Below are positions 49,507 to 59,810 of a stretch of DNA of 64,000 bases, one piece after another. This DNA is from Azoarcus sp. DD4 (GTDB lineage Bacteria; Pseudomonadota; Gammaproteobacteria; Burkholderiales; Rhodocyclaceae): contig NZ_CP022958.1 of assembly GCF_006496635.1 (NCBI RefSeq), positions 2,790,001 through 2,854,000 on the forward strand. The letters are read 5' to 3'. The notes below the pieces were generated by a model. That model did no database searches. It worked only from the letters and a program-made list of their open reading frames with translations, and was not told the DNA's origin. Each line of letters starts with the position of its first letter. Positions within the stretch are counted from its first letter, which is position 1. A program made the position numbers and the translations under genes.

Positions 49507-51552
49507 TCAGTCGCCCGATTCCAGCAAACGGCGCAGACCGTCCTCGTCGAGGATGTCTACGCCGAGATCCTGCGCCTTGATGAGCTTGGAGCCGGCCTCG
49601 GCGCCTGCCACCACGTAATCCGTCTTCTTCGATACCGAACCGCTGACCTTGCCGCCATGCGCCTCGATCAATGCCTTGGCCTCGTCGCGCGACATCGTCG
49701 GCAGCGTACCGGTCAGCACGAAGGTCTTGCCGCTAGCCTTGCCCGAGACCGGCGCGGCAGGAGCACCCTCTTCCCAGCGCAGGCCAGCCGCGCGCAACTG
49801 CTCGACCACCTCGACGTTGTGCGGCTCGGCGAAGAAGTCGGCGATGCTCTCGGCCACGATGGGGCCAATATCCGGCACCTGCTGCAGCGCTGCCACGTCC
49901 GCAGTCAGCAAGGCATCCAGGCTGCCGAAATGGCGCGCGAGCTCCTTGGCCGTCGCCTCGCCGACATTGCGTATGCCAAGTGCAAAGATGAAGCGTGCCA
50001 GCGTGGTATTACGGCTTTTCTCGATCGCCGCCAGCAGGTTCTGCGCCGACTTTTCGCCCATGCGCTCAAGGTTGGCCAGTGCGAGGATGCCGAGCTTGTA
50101 GAGGTCGGCCGGCGTCTTGACGATACTGGCATCGACCAGCTGATCCACCAGCTTGTCACCCAGACCTTCGATATCCATCGCGCGGCGGCAGGCAAAGTGC
50201 AGCAATGCCTGTTTGCGCTGGGCCGGGCAGAACAAGCCGCCGGTGCAGCGCGCCACCGCCTCGTCCTCGCCGCGCACGACGTGCGAGCCGCAGACCGGGC
50301 AGGTCGGATAGCTGGCCAGCAGGTCGAAGCGCAGCAGCTCGCCTTCACGGCGCTCCAGCACCGGCCCGACCACCTCGGGTATCACGTCCCCTGCCCTGCG
50401 CACGATCACCCAGTCGCCGACACGTACGTCCTTGCGGTCGATCTCGTCCTGGTTGTGCAGGGTGGCGTTGGTGACGGTGACGCCGCCCACGAATACCGGC
50501 TCCAGCCGCGCCACCGGCGTCAGCGCGCCAGTGCGCCCGACCTGCACGCCGATGTCGAGCAGGCGGGTGATCTCTTCCTGCGCCGGGTACTTGTGGGCGA
50601 CCGCCCAGCGCGGTTCGCGGGTGACGAAACCAAGTTCGCGCTGCAGGTCGGCCCGGTTGACCTTGTAGACCACCCCATCGATATCGTAGGGCAGAGCATT
50701 GCGCAGCGCAGCGATGCGGGCGTGGAACGCTATGAGCCCGTCCACGCCGCTCGATACGCTGCGGTGCTCGCACACCGGAACGCCGAAGTCGGCAAAGCGT
50801 TCAAGCAGATCGGCCTGAGTGGCCGGCAGCACGAAGCCGGCGTGTTCGCCCAGCCCATATGCGAAGAAGGACAGCGGCCGGCGCGCTGCAATCCTGGAAT
50901 CGAGCTGGCGCACCGCACCTGCCGCGGCGTTGCGCGGATTGACGAAGACCTTTTCTCCCGCTTCGCGCTGACGCGCATTGAGCGCATCGAAGTCGTCGCG
51001 CCGCATGTAGATCTCGCCGCGGATTTCGATCAGCGCCGGTGCCATACCCGCCAGCCGCAGCGGAATCTGGCGGATGGTGCGCACGTTGTGGGTGACATCT
51101 TCGCCGGTTTCGCCGTCGCCGCGAGTCGCGGCGCGCACCAGCAAGCCGTGCTCGTAGCGCAGGCTGATCGCGAGGCCGTCGAACTTGAGTTCTCCGAGGT
51201 ACTCCACCGGCGGATCTGCCGGTCCGAGGCCGAGCGCGTTACGCACCCGGGTGTCGAAGTTGTGCACGCCCTGCTCGGTTGTATCGGTCTCGGTACGGAT
51301 GGAGAGCATCGGCACCGCGTGGCGCACCGCCGCCAATCCCGGTAGCGGCGCACCACCGACACGCTGGGTGGGGGAGTCGGCGGTGCGGAGTTCCGGATGC
51401 GCGGCTTCGAGCGCTTCGAGCTCGCGGTAAAGACGGTCGTACTCCGCATCCGGCACCGTCGGCGCGTCGAGTACGTAATAGGCATGGTTGTGGCGCTCGA
51501 TCTCGGCGCGCAGAAACGCCGCCCGGTCGGCGGCGGCGGAAAGCAATGGCAT
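49507..51552 (-). CDS. ligA: NAD-dependent DNA ligase
   Basis: 681 residues, normal length. The adenylated lysine is K123 in ELKFDGLAIS. The domain Ia segment (HNHAYYVLDAPTVPDAEYDRL), the OB fold, a four-cysteine zinc finger (YPTCPVCGSHVV, ARCTGGLFCPAQ), helix-hairpin-helix repeats and a C-terminal BRCT domain (GKTFVLTGTLPTMSRDEAKALIE) are all present. It seals nicks in replication and repair. It follows zipA by 4 bp in the common smc-zipA-ligA order. Confidence 0.97.
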   Translation of the reverse strand: MPLLSAAADRAAFLRAEIERHNHAYYVLDAPTVPDAEYDRLYRELEALEAAHPELRTADSPTQRVGGAPLPGLAAVRHAVPMLSIRTETDTTEQGVHNFDTRVRNALGLGPADPPVEYLGELKFDGLAISLRYEHGLLVRAATRGDGETGEDVTHNVRTIRQIPLRLAGMAPALIEIRGEIYMRRDDFDALNARQREAGEKVFVNPRNAAAGAVRQLDSRIAARRPLSFFAYGLGEHAGFVLPATQADLLERFADFGVPVCEHRSVSSGVDGLIAFHARIAALRNALPYDIDGVVYKVNRADLQRELGFVTREPRWAVAHKYPAQEEITRLLDIGVQVGRTGALTPVARLEPVFVGGVTVTNATLHNQDEIDRKDVRVGDWVIVRRAGDVIPEVVGPVLERREGELLRFDLLASYPTCPVCGSHVVRGEDEAVARCTGGLFCPAQRKQALLHFACRRAMDIEGLGDKLVDQLVDASIVKTPADLYKLGILALANLERMGEKSAQNLLAAIEKSRNTTLARFIFALGIRNVGEATAKELARHFGSLDALLTADVAALQQVPDIGPIVAESIADFFAEPHNVEVVEQLRAAGLRWEEGAPAAPVSGKASGKTFVLTGTLPTMSRDEAKALIEAHGGKVSGSVSKKTDYVVAGAEAGSKLIKAQDLGVDILDEDGLRRLLESGD

Positions 51553-51556
51553 CGGT

Positions 51557-52678
51557 TCAGATTGCGAAGAGGCGACGGGCGAGCGGACCGCCGGCAGGGA
51601 TGTCGTGACTTGCCATGCGCTCCTGGAACTGGGCGATCTGGCTGCGGATCATGGTGGCGGCGTCTGCGCCGAAGGGCGCGCGATTGTCGTCGACCACGAC
51701 GCCCTGCAAGGCGTCGGCGAGGTGATTGGCAAGCTGCATCATGCGTTCGAAGCAGGCCGCACCGTTGGCGACCCGCGGCACGTCGATCACGAGCGTGATT
51801 CCATGCGTCTGCAGGCTGCGCAAACCGTCGAGAGCAAACAGGGCCGGCTCCAGATTGGCCAGCGTAAACAGCGTGTTGCCGGCCTCGTCGTACATGTGAA
51901 AGCTGCCGTCGTCCGCCAGCTGCATGCCTTCGGCTTCAGCCAGGCCGCGCAGCTTGGTGCCGGCGAAGGGTTGTGTGGCAGCGACGACGTTGATGCCGAT
52001 CTGCACGTCCACATCGGCGCAGAAGCGGTCAAGTTCGGTAGCGCCGCCGAGCGCCTGGACGCGCGCAGGCAGGCCGGCAGGCACGGCGAAGAACTGTTCG
52101 GCGACACGCTGGATGCCACCCGAGAAGCGAGCGAAATCGGCCTCGCCGATCGGACCGCCGCGGTCGACCAGTTGCATTGCGGCACAGAACCAGTGATAGG
52201 CGCCGGCGTTGTGGGCGTCGAGTTCGCGCCACAGATTGCTTGCGTCGTCGAAGCCGTACCAGCGAACCGGCTTCGAGAGCCCGGCCAGCTGTTCCTGCTG
52301 GCTCGCCCACAACCTGGGAGTATCCAGTGGTTCGATCGCTTCGATCATGATGATGCAGTCGGCGCGTGCGTCGAGCTCCGTCGGTTTCTCCGGCACGCTG
52401 CGACGTACCGTGGATTCGCGTACCGGGCGCAGCGCACTGGGGGCGGCACCGATCGATGGTTCCCGCTCGCCGCCGGACTCGCCGTCGAAACTGGGCTCGA
52501 CGCGCGCAGCGGCTGCCTGTTCGTCCTGCGGATCGAGCAGGACGTCGCGGTGATCCGACTTGAAAGCCTGTTCGGCACGGCGGCGGTGCTTGCGCTCCTG
52601 CCACTTGTTGTAGGCGACGATCAGCACCACCAGCGCGGCACCGGCTCCGATCAATGCGACTTGCAGTTCGCTATCCAT
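51557..52678 (-). CDS. zipA: Cell division protein ZipA-like
   Basis: 373 residues. One N-terminal membrane helix (LQVALIGAGAALVVLIVAY) is followed by a basic and acidic linker. The C-terminal FtsZ-binding ZipA domain lies at about 220-350 (DVDVQIGINVVAATQPFAGTKL, DDGSFHMYDEAGNTLFTLANLEP). It tethers FtsZ to the inner membrane at the division site. Position between smc and ligA supports the call, as this trio is conserved in beta- and gammaproteobacteria. Confidence 0.88.
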   Translation of the reverse strand: MDSELQVALIGAGAALVVLIVAYNKWQERKHRRRAEQAFKSDHRDVLLDPQDEQAAAARVEPSFDGESGGEREPSIGAAPSALRPVRESTVRRSVPEKPTELDARADCIIMIEAIEPLDTPRLWASQQEQLAGLSKPVRWYGFDDASNLWRELDAHNAGAYHWFCAAMQLVDRGGPIGEADFARFSGGIQRVAEQFFAVPAGLPARVQALGGATELDRFCADVDVQIGINVVAATQPFAGTKLRGLAEAEGMQLADDGSFHMYDEAGNTLFTLANLEPALFALDGLRSLQTHGITLVIDVPRVANGAACFERMMQLANHLADALQGVVVDDNRAPFGADAATMIRSQIAQFQERMASHDIPAGGPLARRLFAI

Positions 52679-52693
52679 ATTCTTTTCCTCGAA

Positions 52694-55600
52694 TCACACT
52701 GCAGCCGATTCGGCCAGGCGCAGCGCTTCTTCCATATCGACTTCCACCACCCGCGAGACGCCCTGCTCCTGCATCGTCACGCCGACGAGCTGCTGGGCGA
52801 TTTCCATCGTGATCTTGCTGTGGCTGATGAAGATGAATTGTGTCTGAGATGACATGCGTTTGACCATCTGGCCATACCGCTCGGTATTGGTATCGTCCAG
52901 CGGTGCATCTACCTCGTCAAGCATGCAGAATGGCGCCGGATTGAGCTGGAACATCGCGAACACCAGCGCGATCGCGGTCAGCGCCTTTTCGCCGCCTGAC
53001 AGCAGCTGGATCGATGCGTTCTTCTTGCCCGGCGGCTGCGCGACGATCTGGATGCCGGCATCCAGGATCTCGTCACCCGTCAGCACCAGTTCGGCCCGGC
53101 CGCCGCCGAAGAGCAGCGGGAACAGGGTGGCGAACTGCCGATTGACCGTATTGTAGGTTTCCTGAAGCTGCTCGCGGGTTTCGCGGTCGATACGGCGGAT
53201 CGCGTCCTCCAGCGTGGTGATGGCCTGGAGCAGATCCTCGGTCTGTGCATCGAGATAGGCCTTGCGCTCGCTGGCGCTGCGCAGTTCGTCAAGCGCCGCC
53301 AGGTTGACCGCGCCCAGCTCGGCGATTTCACGCGCGAGTCGCGAGACTTCGCGCTGCAGGCTGCTTTCCTTGAGGTCAGGGGTGAGCAGCGGCGTCAATG
53401 TGGCTTCGTCGGCCTGGGCCTCGGCAAGACGCTCTTCGTGCTGCGAGGCCGCGAGTTCGGCTGCCTGCACCGCCAGCCGCAGTTCGGCGACCCGATTGCG
53501 GATGGGGGCGGCCTCCTGCTCGGTGCGCAGGCGCAGTTCTTCGGTCTGGCGCAAGCTCGCCGCCGCCTGTTCGAGGGCATCCCGACGCGCGGCAAGTGCC
53601 GTCTCGCGGCTGTTGCGCAAGCCGAGCGCAGTCTGCAGGGCCTCGTGGCTGCGGGCGTCGTCGGTGGCCTCGAGTTCCTGCCGGCGGGTGGCCTGCTCGG
53701 CAACGATGCGCTCGATCTGCTCGGCCGCAAGCTGCAGGTTGCGTGCAATGTCGTCGAGCTTGCCGGCGCACTCGCGCTCGGAAAATCTCACTTCCTGCAG
53801 CTCGCGTGCCGCCGCCTGCTCCAGCGTGCGCAGTTCGCGCAGGCTTTGCTCATGTTCGCGCAGCACTTCGGTGGCAGCGTCGAGGCGGCTGCGCTGCAGT
53901 TCGGCGAGTTCGGCCGAACGCGCGTATTCGAGATCGGCACGCGCCAGATGTTCGCGTTCGGTGGCCTCGAGATGCACCAGGTCGCCGAGGTCGCGTGCGA
54001 GCTGCGCGTGGCGTTCGTCGGCCCGGCTGCGTGCCTGCTGCAGCTTGAGCAATTCGACCTGTTCGGCATGCAGCTGCCCCTGCGCGGCCTGGATGTCGCG
54101 CCGAACGAGGTTGGCACGTTCCTGGATTTCCGCGGCGCTGGCCTCGGCGGCAAGCAGGGTATCGTGGGCGAGCCTGGCTTCGTCCTCGAGTACCTCTTGC
54201 TGCTCGGCCAGGGTATCGATTTCGCGCTGACGTTCCATCACGCCGTGCGTACGACTGTCTGGCACGAAGTGGGTCAGCGCATGACGGGTCAGACTTTGGC
54301 CAAGCGGGCTGACAAGCACTACGCCCGGCGGAAGTTCTGCGCGTCGCGGCAGCCAGTCGGTCAGTCGGTCTACGGCGAAATGGCCGTGCAACCAGTCGCG
54401 CACCAGCGGCAGCAAGGTGCTGTCGGTCAGCGTGACGCGATCGATCAGCGGCGTGGCTCCGGTCAGCGCAGGAGCGTCGCCGACGACGCCTGCAGCGCCG
54501 GCATCCAGTGCAAGCGCAAGCGATTCGGGCGGGGCTTCGTCGAGCAAGGCATAGGCCCGGTTTTCGGCATCTTCGCCGTCCACCGTCAGTGCAGCCAGGC
54601 GTTCGCGAAGCACGGCCTCGACGGCGGCCTCCCAGCCTTCGGCAACGCGCAGCGCACGCCACAGCGGTGATAGCTCGGCCAGACCGTGGCGCCGCAGCCA
54701 GTCGCCCAGCTTGCCCTGCGACTGTACCTTGGCCTGCAACTGCACCAGCGCGTCGCGACGGGCACGCAGTTCGGTCAGACGTCGTTGCACCGCCCGCTCG
54801 TGATCGAGGGCATCCTTGAGCGCGGCCTGCGCGTCCGGCAGCCGCGACTGCAGCGCGGCGAGTTCCTGCTGATGTCCGTCGAGCGCTTCCTGCAGGGTGT
54901 CAACACGCGCTTCGCGCTCGGCGATCGCGCGCTCATCCGGCCCCTGGATACCGCCGCGTTCGCCCTCGATGCGGGCACGTCGTTGTTGCAGTGCGTCGAG
55001 CGCACGTTGCGCGCTGGCACGGTTGGCTTCCTCGACGCGCAGCTGCTGCTCGGTCTGAGCGAGTTCGCGCCGCGCGGTGCTGACCGTAGTGTCGGCAGAG
55101 TGGCGCGCCGCATCGGCATCCGGCAGACGATCGGAAATCTCGGCATGACGTGCTTCGGCGTGCTCGGCGCGCATTGCCGCGTTGTCCGCCAGTGCAAGCC
55201 AGCGCTCACGCTCGCTGGCGAGGGCCTCGCTGCGTCCGGTCCAGTGAAGATGATCCGTGTCGAGCTGAGCGATGCGGGCTTCGAGACGCTTGCGCGCGTC
55301 GCCGAGATGCTGGAGTTCGGTCTCGAGGCGGCTGACCTCGGCGGTGACCGCGAACAGGTCGCTCTGTGCGATGTGCACCGTTTCGGATGCCGCAAAGTGC
55401 GCCTCGCGTGCGGCCTCGACCGCGGCTTCCAGCTCCTGCAGGCGCGCGCTGTCGGATTCGATGCGTGCGGTATTGCGGTGGAGTTCGTCGGCGACGCGGT
55501 CGCGCTCGGCGCGCGCCTCGTTGCGCTTGAACAGCCAGAGGAGCTGCTGCTTCTCGACGTGGGCGGCGTTGAGGCGGTGATAGCGCGCAGCGACTTCGGC

Positions 55601-56233
55601 CTGCGCCTCGAGGTGGCCGATGCGTTCGCCCAGCTCCATGCGGATGTCGTCGAGCCGGGCGAGGTTGTCGCGCGCATCCGACAGCCGCCCCTCGGTTTCC
55701 TTGCGGCGCTCGCGGTACTTGGTGACGCCGGCCGCCTCTTCGAGAAAGCCGCGGATGTCTTCCGGCCGGGCCTCGATGATGCGCGAAATCATGCCCTGCT
55801 CGATAATCGCGTAGGCACGCGGCCCCAGCCCGGTGCCGAGGAAGAGGTCGATCACATCCTTGCGGCGGACGTGTACGTTGTTGATGAAGTAGCTGGACTC
55901 GCCGCTGCGGTCGAGCACGCGTTTGACCGAGATCTCCGCGTAACGCGACCACTGCCCCGCTGCGCGCCCCTCGTTGTTGTCGAACACCAGCTCGACGCTG
56001 GCGCGCGACACCGGCTTGCGCGTGGTGGAGCCGTTGAAGATGACGTCCTGCATCGATTCGCCGCGCAGGGCCGAGGCGCGCGTTTCGCCAAGCACCCAGC
56101 GCACCGCGTCGATGATGTTCGACTTGCCGCAGCCATTGGGACCGACCACGCCGACGAGGTTGCCCGGCATCTGCACCGTGGTGGGATCGACGAAGGTCTT
56201 GAAGCCGGCGAGTTTTAGCTTGGCGAGGCGCAC
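52694..56233 (-). CDS. smc: Chromosome segregation protein SMC
   Basis: 1179 residues from a GTG at 56231-56233, giving the usual opening VRLAKLKLAGFKTFVDPT. A longer reading frame (to 56437) lacks family similarity before this point. Walker A GPNGCGKSN is near residue 33. Long coiled coils flank a hinge at about 500-650. The ATPase signature LSGGEKALTAIAL and Walker B CMLDEVDAPLDD are near the C-terminus. It condenses and segregates the chromosome with ScpAB. The neighbouring dapC is divergent across about 205 bp. Confidence 0.95.
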   Translation of the reverse strand: MRLAKLKLAGFKTFVDPTTVQMPGNLVGVVGPNGCGKSNIIDAVRWVLGETRASALRGESMQDVIFNGSTTRKPVSRASVELVFDNNEGRAAGQWSRYAEISVKRVLDRSGESSYFINNVHVRRKDVIDLFLGTGLGPRAYAIIEQGMISRIIEARPEDIRGFLEEAAGVTKYRERRKETEGRLSDARDNLARLDDIRMELGERIGHLEAQAEVAARYHRLNAAHVEKQQLLWLFKRNEARAERDRVADELHRNTARIESDSARLQELEAAVEAAREAHFAASETVHIAQSDLFAVTAEVSRLETELQHLGDARKRLEARIAQLDTDHLHWTGRSEALASERERWLALADNAAMRAEHAEARHAEISDRLPDADAARHSADTTVSTARRELAQTEQQLRVEEANRASAQRALDALQQRRARIEGERGGIQGPDERAIAEREARVDTLQEALDGHQQELAALQSRLPDAQAALKDALDHERAVQRRLTELRARRDALVQLQAKVQSQGKLGDWLRRHGLAELSPLWRALRVAEGWEAAVEAVLRERLAALTVDGEDAENRAYALLDEAPPESLALALDAGAAGVVGDAPALTGATPLIDRVTLTDSTLLPLVRDWLHGHFAVDRLTDWLPRRAELPPGVVLVSPLGQSLTRHALTHFVPDSRTHGVMERQREIDTLAEQQEVLEDEARLAHDTLLAAEASAAEIQERANLVRRDIQAAQGQLHAEQVELLKLQQARSRADERHAQLARDLGDLVHLEATEREHLARADLEYARSAELAELQRSRLDAATEVLREHEQSLRELRTLEQAAARELQEVRFSERECAGKLDDIARNLQLAAEQIERIVAEQATRRQELEATDDARSHEALQTALGLRNSRETALAARRDALEQAAASLRQTEELRLRTEQEAAPIRNRVAELRLAVQAAELAASQHEERLAEAQADEATLTPLLTPDLKESSLQREVSRLAREIAELGAVNLAALDELRSASERKAYLDAQTEDLLQAITTLEDAIRRIDRETREQLQETYNTVNRQFATLFPLLFGGGRAELVLTGDEILDAGIQIVAQPPGKKNASIQLLSGGEKALTAIALVFAMFQLNPAPFCMLDEVDAPLDDTNTERYGQMVKRMSSQTQFIFISHSKITMEIAQQLVGVTMQEQGVSRVVEVDMEEALRLAESAAV

Positions 56234-56438
56234 GTCGGAGGGTCGGGGCGGGCGATGGGGACGAACGGCGGGTGAAACGGTTGCGAATGGCTCGGGCCAG
56301 ATGTCGATACCAAGCGGGCGTGCTGCCTGGCTTCTTGCATGCCAGCATCGGCCACGCCCGAAAGGCGCGCCATGATAACATCTTCGCCCTTTCCGACCTC
56401 CCTGCCCCGGCACTGTCGCGGGCGGAAATTGTTCCAAA

Positions 56439-57656
56439 GTGAATCCTGATCTCGACCGTCTGCAGACCTATCCCTTCGAGAAGCTGCGCGATCTGTTCCG
56501 CGGCGTAATGCCCCCCGCCGGGCTGCCGGCCATACGCCTTTCGATCGGCGAACCGCAGCATCCGACGCCGGCTTTCATCAAGGATGCGCTGGTCGCCAAT
56601 CTGGACGGCCTGTCCGTCTATCCCAACACGCCGGGCAGCGACGCCCTGCGCGGAGCCATCGCCGGCTGGCTGCAGCGACGCTACGGCCTGCCCGCCATCG
56701 ATGTCGCGCATCAGGTGATTCCGGTCAACGGCACACGCGAAGCGCTGTTCGCCTTCGCCCAGTGCGTGGTCGATCGCAGCCGCAAGAGCGCCAAGGTGCT
56801 GTGCCCCAATCCCTTCTACCAGATCTACGAGGGTGCGGCGCTGCTGGCTGGCGCCGATCCGGCATTCCTGAACAACCTTCCCGAAAACCGCTTCGGCTCC
56901 GACTTCGATTCGGTGCCCGAATCGGTCTGGCGCGACACCCAGCTGGTGTACGTGTGCTCGCCCGGCAATCCCACCGGCCGCGTGCTGGGTTTCGACGAAT
57001 GGAAGCGGCTGTTCGAACTGTCCGACCGCTACGGCTTCGTGATCGCCGCCGACGAGTGCTACTCCGAGATCTACTTCGACGATGCCGAAAGGCCTATCGG
57101 CGGCCTGGAAGCGGCCCATAAGCTGGGGCGCAGCGACTTCCGCAACATCGTGATGTTCTCCAGCCTGTCCAAGCGCTCCAACGTACCCGGACTGCGATCC
57201 GGCTTCGTTGCCGGCGACGCGGCGATCCTGAAAAAATTCCTGCTCTATCGCACCTACCAGGGTTGCCAGATGAATCCGGCTGTGCAGGCAGCGTCGGTGG
57301 TGGCGTGGAACGACGAGGAGCACGTCGCCGAGAACCGCCGCTTGTACCGCGAGAAATTCGCCCTGGTCACACCCATGCTGGCCCCGTGGCTGGCGGTGAC
57401 GCTGCCGGATGCCGGCTTCTACCTGTGGGCGCGGATACCGGAATCGATCTGCGCAGGCTCCGACACCGAGTTCGCCCGCGCCCTGCTCGCCGAATATAAT
57501 GTGACGGTCCTTCCCGGCAGCTTCCTTGCCCGCGAAGCGGACGGCATCAACCCCGGCGCGGGCTTCGTGCGCATCGCACTGGTGGCCGACACTGCCGAGT
57601 GCGTCGAAGCCGCCGAGCGCATCATCGCTTTCTGCCAACGCCACCAACAACGCTGA
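56439..57656 (+). CDS. dapC: Succinyldiaminopimelate transaminase
   Basis: 405 residues from GTG 56439. This is a fold-type I PLP aminotransferase: the Schiff-base lysine is in FSSLSKRSNVPGLRSGF, the PLP-contact ADECYSEIYFD is present, and NPTGR lies before it. It catalyses the glutamate-dependent step of lysine/diaminopimelate synthesis. The direct linkage to dapD (11 bp) and nearby dapE supports DapC rather than another aminotransferase. Confidence 0.93.
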   Translation: MNPDLDRLQTYPFEKLRDLFRGVMPPAGLPAIRLSIGEPQHPTPAFIKDALVANLDGLSVYPNTPGSDALRGAIAGWLQRRYGLPAIDVAHQVIPVNGTREALFAFAQCVVDRSRKSAKVLCPNPFYQIYEGAALLAGADPAFLNNLPENRFGSDFDSVPESVWRDTQLVYVCSPGNPTGRVLGFDEWKRLFELSDRYGFVIAADECYSEIYFDDAERPIGGLEAAHKLGRSDFRNIVMFSSLSKRSNVPGLRSGFVAGDAAILKKFLLYRTYQGCQMNPAVQAASVVAWNDEEHVAENRRLYREKFALVTPMLAPWLAVTLPDAGFYLWARIPESICAGSDTEFARALLAEYNVTVLPGSFLAREADGINPGAGFVRIALVADTAECVEAAERIIAFCQRHQQR

Positions 57657-57667
57657 GAGATTCCCCC

Positions 57668-58489
57668 ATGCAAGACCTGCAAAAGATCATCGACGACGCT
57701 TTCGAAAACCGCGCCAGCCTGTCGCCTTCCGCCGCCCCCGCCATCGTGCGCGACGCCGTGGCCGAAGTCATCGCCGGGCTGGATTCCGGCAGCCTGCGCG
57801 TCGCCGAGAAGAAGGACGGCCAATGGGTGGTCAACCAGTGGATCAAGAAGGCGGTCCTGATCTCCTTCCGCCTGCGCGACAACGAGGTGATGCCGGGCGG
57901 CTCGCTCAATTTCTTCGACAAGGTTCCGACCAAGTTCGGCGACTACACCCCGGAGCAGTTCCAGCAAGGCGGCTTCCGCGTCGTGCCGCCGGCGGTGGCG
58001 CGCAAGGGCAGCTACATCGCGAAGAACGTGGTGCTGATGCCGTCGTACGTGAATATCGGCGCCTATGTCGATGAAGGCACCATGGTCGATACCTGGGCCA
58101 CCGTCGGCTCCTGCGCCCAGATCGGCAAGAACGTGCACCTGTCGGGCGGCGTTGGCATCGGCGGCGTGCTCGAGCCGGTGCAGGCCGGCCCCGTCATCAT
58201 CGAGGACAATGTCTTCGTCGGTGCGCGCTCTGAAGTGGTCGAGGGTGTGATCATCGAGGAAAACGCGGTGCTGTCGATGGGTGTGTACATCGGCCAGAGC
58301 ACCAAGATCTACGACCGCGAGACCGGCTCCGTCACCTACGGCCGCGTGCCTGCCGGCGCCGTCGTGGTGCCGGGCAGCCTGCCGTCGGCCGATGGCAAGT
58401 ACAGCCTGTACTGCGCTGTGATCGTGAAGAAGGTCGACGCCCAGACCCGCGCCAAGACCGCCATCAACGAACTGCTGCGCGGCGCCTGA
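57668..58489 (+). CDS. dapD: Tetrahydrodipicolinate N-succinyltransferase
   Basis: 273 residues, the standard length. The left-handed beta-helix hexapeptide repeats are visible (VNIGAYVDEGTMVDTWATVG, SGGVGIGGVLEPVQAGPVII, NVFVGARSEVVEG). It transfers succinyl from succinyl-CoA to tetrahydrodipicolinate in lysine and peptidoglycan synthesis. ATG 57668 is used; earlier in-frame codons lie inside dapC. A GC stem without T-run (58500-58522) follows. Confidence 0.97.
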   Translation: MQDLQKIIDDAFENRASLSPSAAPAIVRDAVAEVIAGLDSGSLRVAEKKDGQWVVNQWIKKAVLISFRLRDNEVMPGGSLNFFDKVPTKFGDYTPEQFQQGGFRVVPPAVARKGSYIAKNVVLMPSYVNIGAYVDEGTMVDTWATVGSCAQIGKNVHLSGGVGIGGVLEPVQAGPVIIEDNVFVGARSEVVEGVIIEENAVLSMGVYIGQSTKIYDRETGSVTYGRVPAGAVVVPGSLPSADGKYSLYCAVIVKKVDAQTRAKTAINELLRGA

Positions 58490-58499
58490 TTCGCGCAAT

Positions 58500-58522
58500 C
58501 GCGGGGGCCCTACACCCCCGCG
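58500..58522 (+). terminator. Possible terminator hairpin after dapD
   Basis: CGCGGGGG (58500-58507) and CCCCCGCG (58515-58522) form a perfect 8-bp stem with loop CCCTACA. No T-run follows, so termination would be weak or Rho-dependent. Confidence 0.4.
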
Positions 58523-58582
58523 CTGCTTCCCCTTGGCTACCCGCCGCTGCGCCGTTCCCACCCTGACCGGAGTCCGATACCG

Positions 58583-59764
58583 ATGATTTTCGACAAGCTG
58601 TTCCAGCTCATGGCCGAAAAACAGGCCTCGGACATGTTCATTTCCGCCGGCGCCGCGATCCACATCAAGATCCAGGGGCATTCGATGCCGATCAACCAGC
58701 AGGTCATGGATCCCTCCATGATCCAGCGGATGATCTACGAGATGCTGACCCCGGAGCAGATCGAAAGGGTTGAAAAGGAAAGGGAGCTCAACCTGTCCTT
58801 CGGGCGGCGCGAGCTGGGCAACTTCCGGGTCAATGTATTCTGGCAGCGTAATTCGCTGGCCATCGTGGTGCGCTTCATCCAGAGCGACATCCCCACCATC
58901 GATACCCTGGGCCTGCCCGGCGTGCTGTCCGAAGTGGTGATGGAAAAGCGCGGCCTCGTGCTGGTGGTCGGCGCCACCGGTTCGGGAAAGTCGACCACGC
59001 TGGCGTCGATGATCGACCACCGCATCCGCAACAAGTCGGGCCACGTGCTGACGGTCGAGGATCCGATCGAGTACCTCTTCCAGCATCGTAAATCGGTGGT
59101 CAACCAGCGCGAGGTCGGCATCGACACGCTCAGCTGGCATGAAGCGCTGCGCAACGCGATGCGGCAGGCGCCCGACTGCATCCTGATCGGCGAGATCCGC
59201 GACCGTGAAACCATGCAGGCGGCGCTGTCGTATTCGCAGACCGGCCACCTTTGCCTGGCCACCCTGCATGCCAACAACGCCTATCACGCGCTCAACCGCA
59301 TCATCAACTTCTTCCCGCTCGAGAACCGCTCGCTGCTGTATCTCGATCTCGCCGTCGCCCTGCGTTGCATCATCTCGCAGCGCCTGGTGCGCAAACCCAA
59401 CGGCAAGCGCATTCCGACGGTGGAAATCCTGATGAATACCCGCCACGTGGCGGAGTTGGTCGAACGCGGCGAACTGAACGAGATCAAGGAAGCAATGGAG
59501 CAGAGCCTCGCGCCGGGCTCCCAGACCTTCGAACAGGATCTGTTCCGGCTATACCACGAAAAGGCGATCACGCTCGACGAAGCGCTCGCCAATTCGGACT
59601 CGCCGACCAACCTGTCGTGGCTGATCAACAACGCCCAGTTCGGCGACGCGCCCACGCAGCCGATGGCTCAAAGCAGCCAGCCCGTCATCGATTTCGAGCG
59701 CACGCAACCGGACGGCGCCTCTTTCCGCGAATTCTCGCTACACGTCGACGAACCCACTGAATAG
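58583..59764 (+). CDS. pilU: Type IV pilus retraction ATPase PilU/PilT-like
   Basis: 393 residues. Walker A GATGSGKST is at 130-138, the Asp box TVEDPIEYLF follows, Walker B is ILIGEIRDRETM and the His box TGHLCLATLHANNAYHALNRI completes the PilT set. Its length, the C-terminal extension and the PilU-like opening (MIFDKLFQLMAEKQASDMFIS) favour PilU over PilT. It powers pilus retraction together with PilT at the inner membrane. It is embedded among dap genes, a known betaproteobacterial arrangement. Confidence 0.88.
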   Translation: MIFDKLFQLMAEKQASDMFISAGAAIHIKIQGHSMPINQQVMDPSMIQRMIYEMLTPEQIERVEKERELNLSFGRRELGNFRVNVFWQRNSLAIVVRFIQSDIPTIDTLGLPGVLSEVVMEKRGLVLVVGATGSGKSTTLASMIDHRIRNKSGHVLTVEDPIEYLFQHRKSVVNQREVGIDTLSWHEALRNAMRQAPDCILIGEIRDRETMQAALSYSQTGHLCLATLHANNAYHALNRIINFFPLENRSLLYLDLAVALRCIISQRLVRKPNGKRIPTVEILMNTRHVAELVERGELNEIKEAMEQSLAPGSQTFEQDLFRLYHEKAITLDEALANSDSPTNLSWLINNAQFGDAPTQPMAQSSQPVIDFERTQPDGASFREFSLHVDEPTE

Positions 59765-59810
59765 GCCCGGATGCGTTTGCGCTCCGGCGCCTGGCCATCT
59801 CAAGAAGACC

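Noticed and set aside
56234..56437. N-terminal extension of SMC by 68 residues
   Set aside because: SMC proteins begin at the equivalent of 56233; the extension is arginine/proline-rich and unlike the family.
55206..57650. 814-codon minus-strand open frame crossing smc and dapC
   Set aside because: It spans two real genes in other frames and changes character at their border; no family similarity.
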